64,000 nucleotides of DNA, from contig CM075943.1 in assembly GCA_038030265.1 (NCBI GenBank), positions 47,182,001 through 47,246,000 of the forward strand. Direction: 5' to 3'. The position numbers and the translations under genes were made by a program. Below are positions 11,166 through 23,748 of this stretch, in pieces. Position 1 is the stretch's first letter, and every line of letters begins with the position of its first letter. The notes under the pieces were generated by a model. That model was not told the DNA's origin, ran no database searches, and saw only the letters and a program-made list of their open reading frames with translations. The DNA comes from Corythucha ciliata. Lineage: Eukaryota; Arthropoda; Insecta; Hemiptera; Tingidae.

Positions 11166-14100
11166 CACAACAATCTATTCGCAAAGTAGATGATCCCATT
11201 CGCCGTCCAACCGGATACCAATAAGTCTCCTTTTCACGTTCCTTCACTATTGAACGTAAAAACCTGAAAATCTCGATTTTTTTTTGCTTTTCAGTGGCCC
11301 TCTCTGAACTGGGTTCGCCCATGGTGGTCTCTAATATGTCCAACCCCCTCCCCACCGGTAAAGGGACGAAAATCCCGGCTTCCGTGCAGCAAAAATAATT
11401 TTGTACCGGTTTACGAGGCAATAAAATGGTACGATAATTGAAGCTAGCTCGATTACTCGGACTTATCTTGATTTGTTCTTATACAAACAATTATAAACCA
11501 AAACGAGTTGTAAGAAAAGCCGGATAAAAAACACTATCGCGAGTCTTTCGTCCTTATTTGGGAGAAAGGAAACGCTTCACTTGACAAACCTGTCTTTCCG
11601 TAGAAAGACTTTCAACAACTCATAATTATTGTCCTGTTTTTCAAGGACAACAGACTAAAAAAGTTTCAAAATCGAATAAACAGCGAATATTATCGCTATC
11701 AGGTTTAAAAATTCTCTTTTACAACAGTTTTTAAGAGGGGAATAGCTAAATTGAACTATCTGATGGGATAGTCAATGCAATGCCGCCTACATCAAGTCTA
11801 GCCGTGGGTAGCTGATCCCTTTTTTGGACGGGGGACAATCCTTTTTTACTAAATGGAAAACAAATTGATGAGTAACGTACTCAAAGCGATGGTGCTTGGG
11901 GGGGGGGGAAGAGGGGGATTTTTTCCTTAGACCACCTTCGGTAATTTTTTACTGAATTATGCGGGCTATTTTAACAATACATAAAAAGTCGTATCACGGG
12001 TCGTTGAACGTTGGCGCGAGTGTTTCCTCGACGTAACGCACTCGCGGTTTTAGTCATAAACTTTAAACATCTTTGAAAATGTAACGCTTTGTTTTGAAGA
12101 GGAAGGAAGCGTAAAAAGAGAAAGGCTTAAAGGAAGGGTTTTCCGTTCTAAAGATCAGGGATTTTTCACCATTAGATCTGGAACACTTTACAAGCGTCTG
12201 CGCGATAAATTACACTTTTCTTCCATCAAATCTTATCTTTCAGTGCGGATAAACTTTTCTTTAAAACACATAAAACACGTTTTTGAAAAGGTTGAAAAAA
12301 AGAAAGAAGAAAAAAAAAAAAAAAAATACTGGCGTATAAACTGGCCTTCGGACTTCAGAGCCGCGGAAAAATTGGCCTTTACCTTTAACGATTTTCTCAA
12401 CAGCCGTGATGGTTTTAATAGCGAATATTCGAACGTATCCCCGGTTTATTGTTTAAAAACAAAAATCGACTGCCTAGTAAATTCATGGTTCCGGAACTCA
12501 TTCGGAAAACAATAGACATAGAGAGGGTGGGGTGGGGACGTGTATCCGGAAGGGTGACGGTTGTTCCTGCGCCAACTTTTATGACTCTTATGTCCCCAAG
12601 TGTGCGTCCGGTCTGTTGGGATGCGATGCACAATTCGATATTTTTAATGAACTTCCAATTGTAGATACTTTAGTCTCGTTGTGAATAGAATGAGTCATTT
12701 GATGGAACAGGGATGAGGTGGAGGGCGGGCGTTTCACCGCCCCCCCTCTCTTACCCTTCCACATATTTTTCCTCGCGGCCTTTGTTGATGTAATGACGTT
12801 ACGTACTCATTAAACGTTTTTTGAGAAAAATGACAGCCACCTTTCCCCTCTGTGGCGCAATCACTGAAAACGGGAGCAAAAATCCAAGCTTTTGTCTCCC
12901 AGCAATGTTCAGTGTTTCAAGTCCTTGGGAAATATTCAATTTTCAACATTACCGAATAAATTAGAATTGAACAATTTTGGGAACTGGTGTACACGGAAAA
13001 CTCACGTTGGCAATATTTTAAGATGAAAGGATTTTACTTTTTCTGGGCCAAAACACAACTCTATCGATGTCCCAACTTGTTGAATTACCTCAGGTCCATA
13101 AACAACGGAATCGCTCTTGTTAAAACGCCCCCGCTGGAAAATTACTCGCAAAAAAAAACAACCTCCCGGTGTTTAAGAAGTGCAAACCCGTGAAAATCTG
13201 CTAGGGGAAGAGAAGTTGGCGCAATTATAACACCTTCGCCGGTGAAGCATAATTTTTTTTTTTTTTATTTATTTATTTATTTTTTTTTTGTTCGATCACA
13301 GGAGAAAAATCCCATAGACGGGGTCCCTAGGATCGGGGGGCGGCTGCGGCGGCGAGGGGAGAGACTCGACAGAGCGAAACAGGCCGGAAATTAATGTGAT
13401 CGTCATGGTAACAACAAAAAACTGTTTCAAATTAATAAATAAATCGATGGATTGATGAAGATTTACCTTTATCTGCTAACAAAAAAAAAAACTGGCGACT
13501 TTTTGACGACTTGAACCGATATTGTGGGTAATCCTTAAAAAAAAAACAAAAAAAAAAAGCACTAGGGGCACCACAACGTTTAAAATTAAGACAATTTTGG
13601 AATAACGGTGGCAGGGGGCGGGGCAGAGCACTCTCGAAAAACAAAATTCACGCCGGACACAATTTTTCACCCTCGCATCCAAGGCTTCTCCAACTCGGGA
13701 ATGAGATTTATAGAGCCGTGGAGGAGTGAGGCGGGGACAAAGAAGAAGCAAAACGGACAAGATACAAAGGCGGGAGTACGACTACACTAAACCACGAACA
13801 GCAGGGAAGAGGGATATTATTATGGAAAGAGAGAGATGGCCAGAGTGCAGGAGAATGAGGAAAAACAGACGACGTGGTGGGGAGGGGTTTTGTTTCAATT
13901 GAAACTGAACAGAGGGCGCTAAGGAACGGTCGTTGTTAAGTAGACGTTAAAGTCGTTCCACGAAAAGAATTTAAAACTACCCTACACACCATAGTATACA
14001 ACGTACACCTGTGGTCAATGGGACCTTTGGGGCCCTATGGTCCGTTTTTAGAGGCTGAATTCTCTTACATTTGCCAACTTCGATCCAATAAATTGATTAT

Positions 14101-14934
14101 TTGGACTAGGGAACGAGTATTATGGAAACTAGGAGCAGTAATTTACTGCTGTGCACAACAGTTGCTGCTTGTCAGCCTCAAAAACAAACAAAAATTGAGC
14201 CCCTAGAGCTTACCAAAGTATTGTTTTTCTCCCCCGCCATCCCGTTTCTGGTACTAGCCTGTTCGGCTGTGGTCGGGATAAATCCAGCAGGCCTGGAACC
14301 ACCAACTTAGCCACGCCTAGAGTGGGTGGACGTGGAAAGGTGAGCAACGGAGCAGAGGATCTTGACCCACACTCCCCCCCTTCCCTCTTTAAATAAGTGA
14401 AAGGCCTGTCGTGGACAATAGCAGAGTAGGCCAAAGGGCGAACCCTATCTGGCCACCAGCAAGGAAAGAAGGCCCAACTGTGGGGGGAAGGAAACCTCAG
14501 CCAAAAATCTCTTGCGGAGGCGAGAAGGCCTATCGCCTTTCTACCATCAGAGGAGCAAATTCCACAACACCTTCCATTAGAACTGCCCATACACTTTTCA
14601 AAACGACCCGACACTGCGAATTTCGTGTTTTAGGATGATTCAACAACGCGAAATTCCACCGTCGTCGCCTCAGGGCTTCCAAACAGAGTCAGCGCTTACA
14701 GAGTAGGCGCAGGGCAGCCTACCTCAATATCTCTCTATCTGTCCCAACCTGAGCGTGCCTCCAGAAATCGCTTTTCGCCAAGCCTGCAAATTTGTTTTCG
14801 AAAGTGCCAAATTCACGAAATGTCAGACTTGAAAGAGCTAAGTCTGCTAAGTAAATGGGGGGGGGGGTTCCCCCCTAAGACCAGCGGGGGTTTTCCCTCA
14901 AATAAGCAGTGAAACTGGTTATTTTAATCAGTCG
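11166..14934. other. Intergenic stretch, no supported gene
   Basis: Mixed AT-rich and G/C-run sequence. A 134-codon minus-strand open frame at 14210-14614 (Arg, Ser, Pro and Trp rich) matches nothing I recognise and shows no splice context. TTTA/T-rich simple sequence sits at 13250-13290. Confidence 0.4.
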
Positions 14935-15880
14935 ACTCCGCGAAAGCTTTGATTTTGCAGTTAATGCAGCGAAATTGTCTTTTTGGGTGAGCTGTCACCG
15001 CGAAATTGTCGTTTTTTTTTTTTAATAAGCCAACCCCGCGAAATCTTGTTTATTCAAGGATCCAACCCCACCGTCCCCGTCACCGTCATTTCTCGTGACT
15101 TGAATTCCAAACATGGCCATTTCTGGCTGTTTCGTGGATAAAATTGAGAATACTCACGAGTTTGGTCGTTTCATGGGTAACATTTTTAACAATCGCAATT
15201 CTGGTTGTTCCACCGATTAAGTTGAAAGACCCGAATATGCCGGGACAAAAATGAATAAAACGGGACACACGTTTCAATGAAGTTTGAGGTTTTAGTGAGA
15301 AAATCTCCCGATGCTGACTGTTGGTTGTTGTATGAACAAAACCTGCTAAATTGTTTTCTGAGATCCAATTCCGAGAAATTTGGTTTTCAAATAGAACTAA
15401 ACCCGTAAAATTGGTTTTTCTGTGAACCAATCCTGGAACTGTAGTTATAATAAGAAATTTTAGGCTTTTTCATAACCAAATTTCACGGACTTGGCTTCTT
15501 TAAAAACGAGTTCCGAAAACGAGCTTTCTGCAAACCAACTTCTGAGTTTGGATGTTCAGAAAATTACAATTTAACGTGTTTGACTCTTTGAAAAATACAA
15601 CGTCGCGTGTTTTGGAAAAGGTAAATTTCGGGCTCTTTCAAAATCAAATTTTGATGATTCTTACGGAATATCGCTCGTTCAGTAATACATTTTTGAGTTT
15701 CAGCTGGTTTCACTATTTCGGATTCCAAATTTCACGTTTTGGTTTTTTCATTTTTTTAGGATTTTCGCTATTCCGTGGGGTTCGATTCGTGCTTCGAGGG
15801 ATATTGCTCCTCAGGAATCATACTGCGCGGAATTGGTTCTTTCAAATCAAATTTCAGTAATTTCGATCGTGCAAAACCCC
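14935..15880 (+). repeat. Degenerate tandem array, type 2, interrupted
   Basis: Imperfect CCGCGAAATT and TTTCACGG-containing units of about 30-40 bp. The part at 15110-15290 is more diverged. Confidence 0.6.
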
Positions 15881-16009
15881 AATTTTACGAATTCGCCTCC
15901 TTCAAAAACCAGAACACGCACAATAGATATTGCGCAATTTAAGGGATGCACAATAAAATTGAACGTGTGTGGGTAGTATTGATGGGTTTCACAATGTTGA
16001 TTCACGGCT

Positions 16010-16385
16010 AAAATAGTAATGAAGCCTGATACTTGATTAAAATTGAGAAAAAGCGCTAATTGGTGGCTGAAATAGAGAAAATGCTTATTATAGGGGCTAA
16101 AAGATTGAGCAACACGAATTCGCGTATAAAATTGATAAACACTAACTCGCGCATACGCAGGAATAGCGCTCAATCATAGCTAAAATTGAAAAATAATAAA
16201 TTCCGGACGCCAAAAGTGCTAATTGAGAAAAATCGCCGATCCACGGCTCAAATTGAGAAACATCAATTCACTGTAAAAATTCAGAAAGCTGCTAGTTTGC
16301 GAATGAAAATGGGAATAATAGATAAGTCGCGACCAAAATTGTGAATAACGCTAATTCTTGACTAAAAGCGGAAAAATATCCGTTC
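16010..16385 (+). repeat. Degenerate tandem array, type 1
   Basis: Units of the form GCTAATT-GGCTAAAATTGAGAAAA. The array is followed at about 16391 by GGGGCGTAGCCAGCC, a motif common at transposon edges in invertebrate genomes. Its complement-like form GGCTACGCCCC occurs near 60513. Confidence 0.65.
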
Positions 16386-16849
16386 CACGGAAGGGGCGTA
16401 GCCAGCCTTTTACGTGAGCACAAGTAAGATGCATCCCAATGACTATTGCAGGCTTATATTCGGTGAGAGTGCCCAGAAAGAGAACTCGGTTAGTTCATAA
16501 ACTCAGCGCGGGAAATCGTCAATTCTGAATTAGAACACAAGATAAATGGTCGTTGACGGTTGTCAAAACCTGACATCTCTGCTGGAAAACTATCGTTGTT
16601 GCATTCTATCCCCTATTTTGCGTCCAATAACCGACGTCACCCCCTCCCCCCAGAAAGTGATATTTTCGGAACTAAATTGCGGTAATTGACCCTTCCGTCT
16701 TAAGAGACGAAAGGCTCCTTGTCAGCAACTTGCAGGCCTGTAAACTGTCAAGGTATAGTCTTCGACAAATGCGTAGACCAGCACATGATCTTAGGAAAGG
16801 GCAACTTCTCTGTTGTGAGAAGATCGCATGATATCTGGTACTGAAGGGT
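16386..16849. other. Unassigned intergenic sequence
   Basis: Non-repetitive, no gene recognised. Confidence 0.35.
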
Positions 16850-17320
16850 CTCGCACGAAATTGATATTTTTACGGAGCTTTGGCTTTTTACGGGCTTTTG
16901 TATTTAAAAAAAAAAATTTGGATTTTTCTTTCCGTGAAATAGATCATATCAATGAGCCAAACGATATCGGAATTTCAGTAAACCTAAAACCCACAAATTG
17001 GGTTTTCAGCAAGCCCAAAACCCATGAAATTGGATTTTTGGTACTTCAGCGAGAAAAAAACACGAAATTTGTGTTTTTAATGAGCCAGAATCGCGAAAAT
17101 GAATTCGTCAGTGAGCTAAAACCACGTAATTGTGATTTTAAATTAAGCAACTCCGCGAAATTGGGGAAACGTAAAACATTCGCGAAATATTGTGTGTGAG
17201 CCAGACGTGCGATTATGTTTTTTTTTTTTTTTTGGTGAGTGAGACCTACAAAAATGGGTTTTCTGCGTGCAAAATCCGTGAAATTGGTCTCTTTATACCA
17301 CGCCACCCCGTGAAATTGGT
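16850..17320 (+). repeat. Degenerate tandem array, type 2
   Basis: Units of the form CCGCGAAATTGGGTTTT followed by AGTGAGCCAAAA. Several units abut a T15 run near 17220. Confidence 0.65.
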
Positions 17321-17479
17321 CTATCAGCAGTGAGCGAAATTACTTTATTGTGCAGACCAACCCCCCCCCCTCGCCACTATTGTTATCCACAATGTTATCC
17401 CGGGCCCGGGGCCCCAACTTTAGTAAAGACGGCCCGCCTGCGAACAACTCTAACCACAAGAAGCTCTAACCACAAAATG

Positions 17480-17804
17480 CTCTTCATTTTCGTCCTTGAA
17501 ACTGTCAATTCCGTCATTCAAAACTGTTTTGGTCGTTTGAAACTGTCAATTTCGTCTTAGAACGTATCAATGGACATTTGTCCCGGAAACTGTCTATTTA
17601 GTTCGAAAAACAACACCTGTTCAATTCGATCCTATAAATGCCAATTTTCTCATCAATCCCGTCCTATGAACTGTCAATTTTGTCCTATAAACTAACAATT
17701 TCGCCCTATAAACTGTTAGTTTCGTCCTGGAAACGACCGATTTCACCATAGAAACTTTCAATTTCCACCTAAAAACCATCAATTCCCTCCTACATTACTG
17801 TCAA

Positions 17805-17810
<6 letters not shown>
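17480..17810 (+). repeat. Degenerate tandem array, type 4 (AACTGTCAATTTCGTCC unit)
   Basis: About ten imperfect units of AAACTGTCAATTTCGTCCTA, roughly 25-30 bp. The type recurs at 55660-56170 and, in related form, at 59800-60240. Confidence 0.75.
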
Positions 17811-17838
<28 letters not shown>

Positions 17839-18030
17839 GTGGCCTGGAAAACTGATAATTCCAGTGAAAATTTTGAAATTGAGCCACCGGAGCTCCAATA
17901 TATGTGTAGAACAATTGGTGATTTTGCCGGGAGAAGCCGGCAAAACTTTGGAAACTTTGTACAGAAATCTTATTTTTCGGCACAAGTAAACTGCTCGGAG
18001 CCCCAAATTCCGCAAGTTAACTATTAAAGT

Positions 18031-18290
18031 ACAATAGCTCACCCAGCCTATAACCGCGAGGGTTTCCCGATTGAATCGTCTCTTGGTGGCGACAATTGCC
18101 TGCAGTTGGGATGTGGCTAAAGTACTCTGTTTACGACCATGTATTTGAGATATCGGAAGTTTCCGCCCTATGACTGTCATTTTTTTGAGAGACTTTTTGA
18201 GAGAGAATTGACTGACATTTTGCATAATTTCATTTTGCGTTGAAAGGTCCTCATTAGTGTGGTTTCAAGCATTTCGCCAATCTCCATTCG
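18031..18290 (-). other. Unrecognised open segment, possible exon or transposon remnant
   Basis: Within otherwise repeat-rich DNA, the minus strand from about 18282 to 18042 is open for roughly 75 codons. It has a lysine- and arginine-rich, non-repetitive composition (for example KQSTLATSQLQAIVATKRRF) and is followed by a donor-like GGTGAGC. I do not recognise the protein. It could be an exon of an unseen gene, a transposase fragment or chance. Confidence 0.2.
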
Positions 18291-18589
18291 ATTGGCAGAA
18301 GGGAAGCGTCCGGAATCTCCCCATCATCTCAGATAAGGTTGGTCACTCATGGAAGGCTGATGACGCCGCTGGTACCGTGGTTGACGAGAGGGAGCTAAAA
18401 TGCAGCCTTTGGGCAACAACTCTGGGCTAAACACCTTCTCAAACTGGTGGTAATCAACCATAATTCTAAACGAGGAATAGGTGTTGTGTCAAGTAACCAG
18501 CTTCGTGCACTCCAGAGGACTTTCGAGGGACAAAAAGTTCTTAGTAAAAAAAAAAGTCTACAACAAAAAGCACTTGACCAAATGCTCTA

Positions 18590-18800
18590 GTGGTCTAACC
18601 ACAACAAGCCCCGATCACAAAAACTTGAATCCAAAGAGTGACCCCGAAAGCTGCAACCCCATTAACAACAAAGGAAATGAACCACAAAGAGCTTGAACCA
18701 CAGAAAGCAGCAACCATAAAACGCGCAAATAACAAAACGCTCTAACCACAAAAACCTCTAACCAAAAATTCACTAAACCCAAAAAGCTCTGACCACAAAG
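18590..18800 (+). repeat. Degenerate tandem array, type 3
   Basis: Short units AACCACAAAAAGCTCTAACC with variable spacing. Confidence 0.7.
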
Positions 18801-20319
18801 ACCACCCTCCAGGTACCTACGATGCTCAAGTCCAACGATTTTATATTGTACGGAATATCCCACGTGCAGAAACCCAACTAAATCGTTTTAAAAGAGTGCT
18901 GAAAGGCAGTCGTGACCCAGTACTACATCACAGCCAGTTGTGTTGGGGGGGGGGGAGGGTTATCGTTTATACGTCAAAACTTGTAGCCACCGGCTGGAGG
19001 GAGACGTGCAAAATCGGCGGAGCCTAGCTACGATTTAAAAATGGGTTCAATTATGGCTTATTTGGTCAACCGGACAACGTCCTGGAGTTGTATAACAGGT
19101 TGAAGGGCTTTGAAATCAATTTCTTTGAGCAAGGCAATCCAATTCAATTAATCCATAATTCCCCTTGCAACCTAGTATTTGATAAATTAGATGCACTTTT
19201 TTAAAATGCGCAGTCGTTACCCTGAGTTTTTAATCTCTCACGCACGGGTTCACAATGTTTAATCTATTAAAAATGTCAAGCGAATAAGAATAAAATATTT
19301 CTGTTCGAGAAGAGCCTCTAACAAAACGTGCCCAACAGGCAGACCGAGGCAACAATTTTTTTTTTTTTGGTTTTTCTTTTTTAAAGGACGAAGAGTTTAA
19401 TATACCGGAACTGTCGCTCTCCCTTTACGGTCATATTATCAAAGTGGGTGTGAGGAAGGGAAGCGGGGGTAGACCCTTTTGAAAAGGAGGGTTTTTAAGG
19501 TTGAACTTGTGCGTTAGTACCCTGTTGGTACTAAACATGTGCGGTTGGAAAAAGGTGTAATGGGGCATCTTGCAAGCCAGGTGAGTGGGTCGTTTTTTGT
19601 TTTTTACCTTATAAGGATTAAAACTAGAGGTGTAGTATTCGGTTAAGCTGTAAAAATTGAGTTTTTGTAGCTTCGGAAGTCTTAGAAAATATGAAAAGCG
19701 TTCTGATTGTTGTAGGGGAAAAAAATTCAAACCTGATTTTTCATAAACTTTCCGTTTCATTTTTACGCAGTTAGAACGCACTGAAGAAAGTCGTAAAAAT
19801 AAATAAATAAAAGGTCGATATGGTTCAGTCCGGTGGGGGGGGGGGCGATAGCGCGGCTAGACACTCAACGCACGAAAAAATCACCGTCAAATAACCACTT
19901 TCCCGGTTATTTGGTGTCACTTTGTATCAAGGCACACAAACTCACAAAATAAAAATCAGCCCTTCAGGCGAAAAGGGTCGGGAAAAGGGAAGGGGGGAAA
20001 GAGAGAGTTATATTTCTAAGGGCAATCCCAACGTTTCCCCCCTAAGACTACCACCGTAATAAGATGGTGGCAAGGTAGCACAAGGGGGATATGTATAGGA
20101 ATCTGTCGAGAACCTTTATAGGGGTGGCTCCGATGGTGGTGGTGGTGGTGCCCTTCAACCCCACTGGCCTAGTTTCTGTAGCTCCACTCCACGAGGGAGG
20201 GAAAAACAAGGCTCAAGGTCAATCGTGGTTACGGAAAAATTTGATGGGGCGGTGAGGATTCAAATATTAACGTCATTTTTGCTGCTAAATAAATAAATTG
20301 TCGATCATTACAACTACAT
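18801..20319. other. Intergenic stretch downstream of acyltransferase A
   Basis: No gene recognised. Contains a G10 run near 18943, a second near 19836 and a GGT repeat near 20135. Confidence 0.4.
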
Positions 20320-21578
20320 TTAACATTCTATACTTAAATGTGTACCTTCCGGGTTTAAAACAAATTTATGTTTGAATTCATCGAACAGGCTAACGAGTTC
20401 CTCCATGAATTTAGCGTGCCATGTATTGACATCCTCTTTGGTAGGATATTCAATTTTAGGAACTTTTATGGGTCGCCCAACTTAGTTTTTTTTTTCAAGA
20501 AAATAAAATAATTAAATTCAGTCCGGGCCATAAGTTCAGCTGTCTTACCAACAGTGGTGACAGGGATGCGTCGGGGAAAAAATCCAAATTGGTTTTGGAA
20601 AAAACCAGCTCCGGTTGCAAGAACGGGAGCAATGCCCGTTAGTCGACGGATCAGTTGCTGGATTTTACGAACGTAGCTGTTTTCAGGGTAAATCAATTGG
20701 TCGTACAGGTCGGTTTCGCCGAATGTGTACAGTGGAACTAAATTCGTTCTGAAATACGAGAAAAACTATGAGGAGCGTAATGTTGTTACTTGTCAGAACC
20801 TACCCAGTGGTCAGGGCTAATTTAATGAACCCTTTTCGATTCTTCAATATGACTCGATGACGCCCAGGCTGACTCAACATGGCCTCAGCCGATCCACCGA
20901 CAACCAGGCAGGGTGCTTGCCCACCGCCTGGTTTGCTCAATTGGTGAAGAAGGGCTTCCTTGGACGCCGTCAGGAATCCTGTGAATGGGGTGGGGGGGTG
21001 GATTGAGGGGGAAGACAAAGTCACCGTCACAAATGACAGAAGGGCAAGTGCGACTGTGAACAAATACCTAATGCCATGAGGTAGTCCCTGGAGAACGGGT
21101 AATAGAAATTTGAGTTAAGAGTGTGCAGCGTAACATTGAGCCCGGGGAAATGATTGAAAAATTCGGACGAGTCGGTTTGAAAATTTCCCAGAGCAGCCGT
21201 ACAGAGAATTCCATGTGGGAAAATACACAACAAATAATTTTCATTTTCTGGTAAATCGGCTGTTTTTACCAAACGCTGTGGGAAATACTGTTGAAACCCT
21301 TTGTAAATCGTCATATTTCTCACCCAATTCAACCTGGACAAAAACGTTTAAAAAAACTCACAAGTTTAAAGATAACGATGGTGGTACCTTCGGCCACAGC
21401 TATGCGGTGTATCACGGTCGAAGTACATCCAAATCAGGTAGGCGAGAAGTAAAGGCCAAAAAGGCGACAACAATAACGTTAAACACAAAAAACAACTGAC
21501 GACCGGCCCTCCGTAAAACAACGCAAGTGTGGCCATCATGGAAAGTGTGGTTTTAAAGCGATTTACACAGGCATCCAT
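20320..21578 (-). CDS. DGAT2/MOGAT-family acyltransferase, paralogue A
   Basis: ER-membrane enzyme family that transfers fatty acyl groups from acyl-CoA to mono- or diacylglycerol. Five exons on the minus strand: 21578-21388, 21333-21068, 20978-20804, 20748-20549 and 20480-20320, about 330 residues, normal for the family. Seen: two N-terminal hydrophobic segments (about residues 15-50), GRR then WVRN, the YFP motif near 80-82, FPHG near 102-105 where most family members have HPHG, a GG-AEA motif, KNRKGFIKLAL, and VGRPIKVPK before the C-terminus. Exon sizes and phases match paralogue C (266, 175 and 200 nt internal exons). The ATG follows a splice acceptor directly. Whether it prefers mono- or diacylglycerol cannot be told. 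The His-to-Phe change may alter activity. Confidence 0.92.
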
Positions 21579-21680
21579 CTAAAATTACGGAACAGAAACA
21601 TTTTTAGTAAGTCAAACCCATTTTTACGTTCCCCGCTTCATCTCTTAGCTGAAAAATCGCATGATACTTTGATGACTTAC
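21579..21680 (-). other. 5'-leader intron of acyltransferase A
   Basis: The sense strand shows CTATA then donor GTAAGTC at 21680-21674 and acceptor TTTTAG immediately before the ATG. The same arrangement is seen at acyltransferase B, which supports it. Confidence 0.55.
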
Positions 21681-22569
21681 TATAGGGTGACTATTCAACG
21701 CCAGATTGACACTATTTTTCATTTATTTTTACTAATTTATCCGATAAAACATCATTCCCACTACGATAAAACGTTTTCAAGTTTTTATTTTTTCTCGCTC
21801 GACTCTCAAAATGAATTGAACACACTTTTGGCACAAAGTCTAAAAGTTCGTCCTCCTCTCGCCACTCCCCCTCCACTCACACACATCCACCCCCTAACGC
21901 ATTTTCGAGTTATTCAGAACACGGGCAAATACTACTCTGCCAAATCTTCACAGCCCTCCCGTTCAACATTTTTCCCCGAAAGTGAGAATGGGGGGAAAAA
22001 AGCGAATAATTGTTGTTGTACCCTCTCCCTCCTCCTAAAATTCGACGACAGTTACCTGAGCTTTTCCTAAAGGGCTTGAAGTCATTTTTCCACCTTCAAC
22101 TACAAGCGAAAGATCAAAATACAATGTGTAGCGCAGGAAGAAGCACTAAGATAATTCGGACTCGTAATCACTATAATGGAAGGACAAACGTCAACCTCTG
22201 GAATGATATCTTTTCTCAAGAAATTTAGAAATAAAGGAACTCAGACCACGAGATGACAGTTTACGTTATCTCCTTAATAAGGCCGTGAATAAACTATTCT
22301 CTTTCAATTATTACTCGTATTTTGGTCCTACGCTGCAAAGCCTGTAATTTCCAAACTTTTTTTTGTGTGTGTGTTGTTTACTCCCAACGATTCACTCCCA
22401 CACATAGTCCTGTCTCTATGTATTTAAAAAAAAAAAAAAAAAAAAGAAAATTCGATCCCCAAAATCCAGAAAATTTGACCTTAAATCAAGGTATTTTGGT
22501 TTACAGTCTGATCCAAAACCAGTCATGCGCGTTTGGATCTTACATAAACTAAAGATTTAGGCTACTTTG
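21681..22569. other. Upstream region of acyltransferase A
   Basis: Probably holds the leader exon and promoter of gene A. AT-rich with a poly-A run near 22423. No separate gene recognised. Confidence 0.35.
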
Positions 22570-22690
22570 AACCCCAATTTCCGTACCAAATTTTGCGTAT
22601 TCGGCTAATTCAAAACTAAATTTTACAGATTTTGACAATTTTCAAAAACAACATTTTGTGCGTTTGGCTCTTGCAACAAGAAATATGATT
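22570..22690 (+). repeat. Short type 2 repeat stretch
   Basis: A few degenerate units resembling AATTTTGCGTATTCGGCTAA. Confidence 0.45.
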
Positions 22691-22734
22691 TTTATTATAA
22701 TTTTATAATTAAATATTATTAAATGGGCTTTTCT

Positions 22735-23600
22735 TAATCTAATCCTCAAATTAGCGCCTTTTCTCAATTTAAGCCATGAATTAGCTATTTGGGTCAATAT
22801 TAGCGCCCAATTAGCGTTTCATTCAATTTTAGCCGCGAATTACCTAGCAATTGTTTTCAGTTTCACCCATGAATTACAGTATTTTCTCAATTATAGCCAC
22901 CAAGTTAGCAGCCAGAAACCACGCAACTTGCAATTTTCTCAATTTTCCGTCAATTAACAATTTTTATCAATTTACCTCACCGGGTTTTCTTTATTTTATT
23001 CGCGAATTAGGTTTTTTTCCCCAATTTTAGCCACGAATTAGCAGTTTTCCTACATGTCAGCCGCGGACTATAGTTTTTCCCAGTTTTCACCGTGACTTAG
23101 CGCTTTAGTTCTAAATTTTATCCGCGAATTAGCGGGTTTTCTTCATTTTAGCCGCGACTTAGCGATTTGTTTCACTTTTAGCCATGAATTAGCGTTTTTT
23201 TGCTGCGAAGCTGCGAAGTAGCTCAATTTGAGCCACCAACTTGGCTTCAAAAATCGCGTACGGGCGTTTTCGTAATATTAGCCTCAATTTACAATAAATA
23301 AATTTCTCAGATTTTACCGCGAATTTAGCACTTTTTCTCTATTTTAGCCTAGAGTTAGCGTTTTTATTCCGCAAATTAGCGGTTTTTCTCAGTTCTACCG
23401 TGATTTAACGCTTTACTGTCACTTCTATCCGTGAATTAGCGATTTTTCCTCAATTTCATCCGTGAATTAGGCAGGCATTTTTCTCAATTTAAGCGCCGAA
23501 TCAGTTTTTTTCTCACTTTTGGTAAGGAAGTTGCTTTGAAAAACCTAAAATTAGCATTTCTTTCACAAATTTTGGCCACGCATATAAGCACTTTCCCCGA
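22735..23600 (-). repeat. Degenerate tandem array, type 1, reverse orientation
   Basis: About 30 imperfect CAATTTTAGCC(G/A)CGAATTAG units lie between acyltransferases A and B. Confidence 0.8.
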
Positions 23601-23742
23601 AGAACTTTCAACCACAGCAAATCACCAACCCCAGCACAGCTTTGATCGCAGGGGGCGCCTTGTGAACAACAACCTCCTGGCACAATGATGATCGCAGACC
23701 TGATCGGTGGAATCCTAAAATTAAAATCACAATAAATTGGGT

Positions 23743-23748
23743 TTTATT
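23743..23748 (-). promoter_or_regulatory. Poly(A) signal overlapping the stop codon of acyltransferase B
   Basis: Sense-strand AATAAA contains the TAA stop (23746-23744). Confidence 0.6.

Noticed and set aside
14210..14614. 134-codon minus-strand open frame
   Set aside because: No recognisable motif, no splice or promoter context, composition driven by C-rich DNA. Not reported as a gene.
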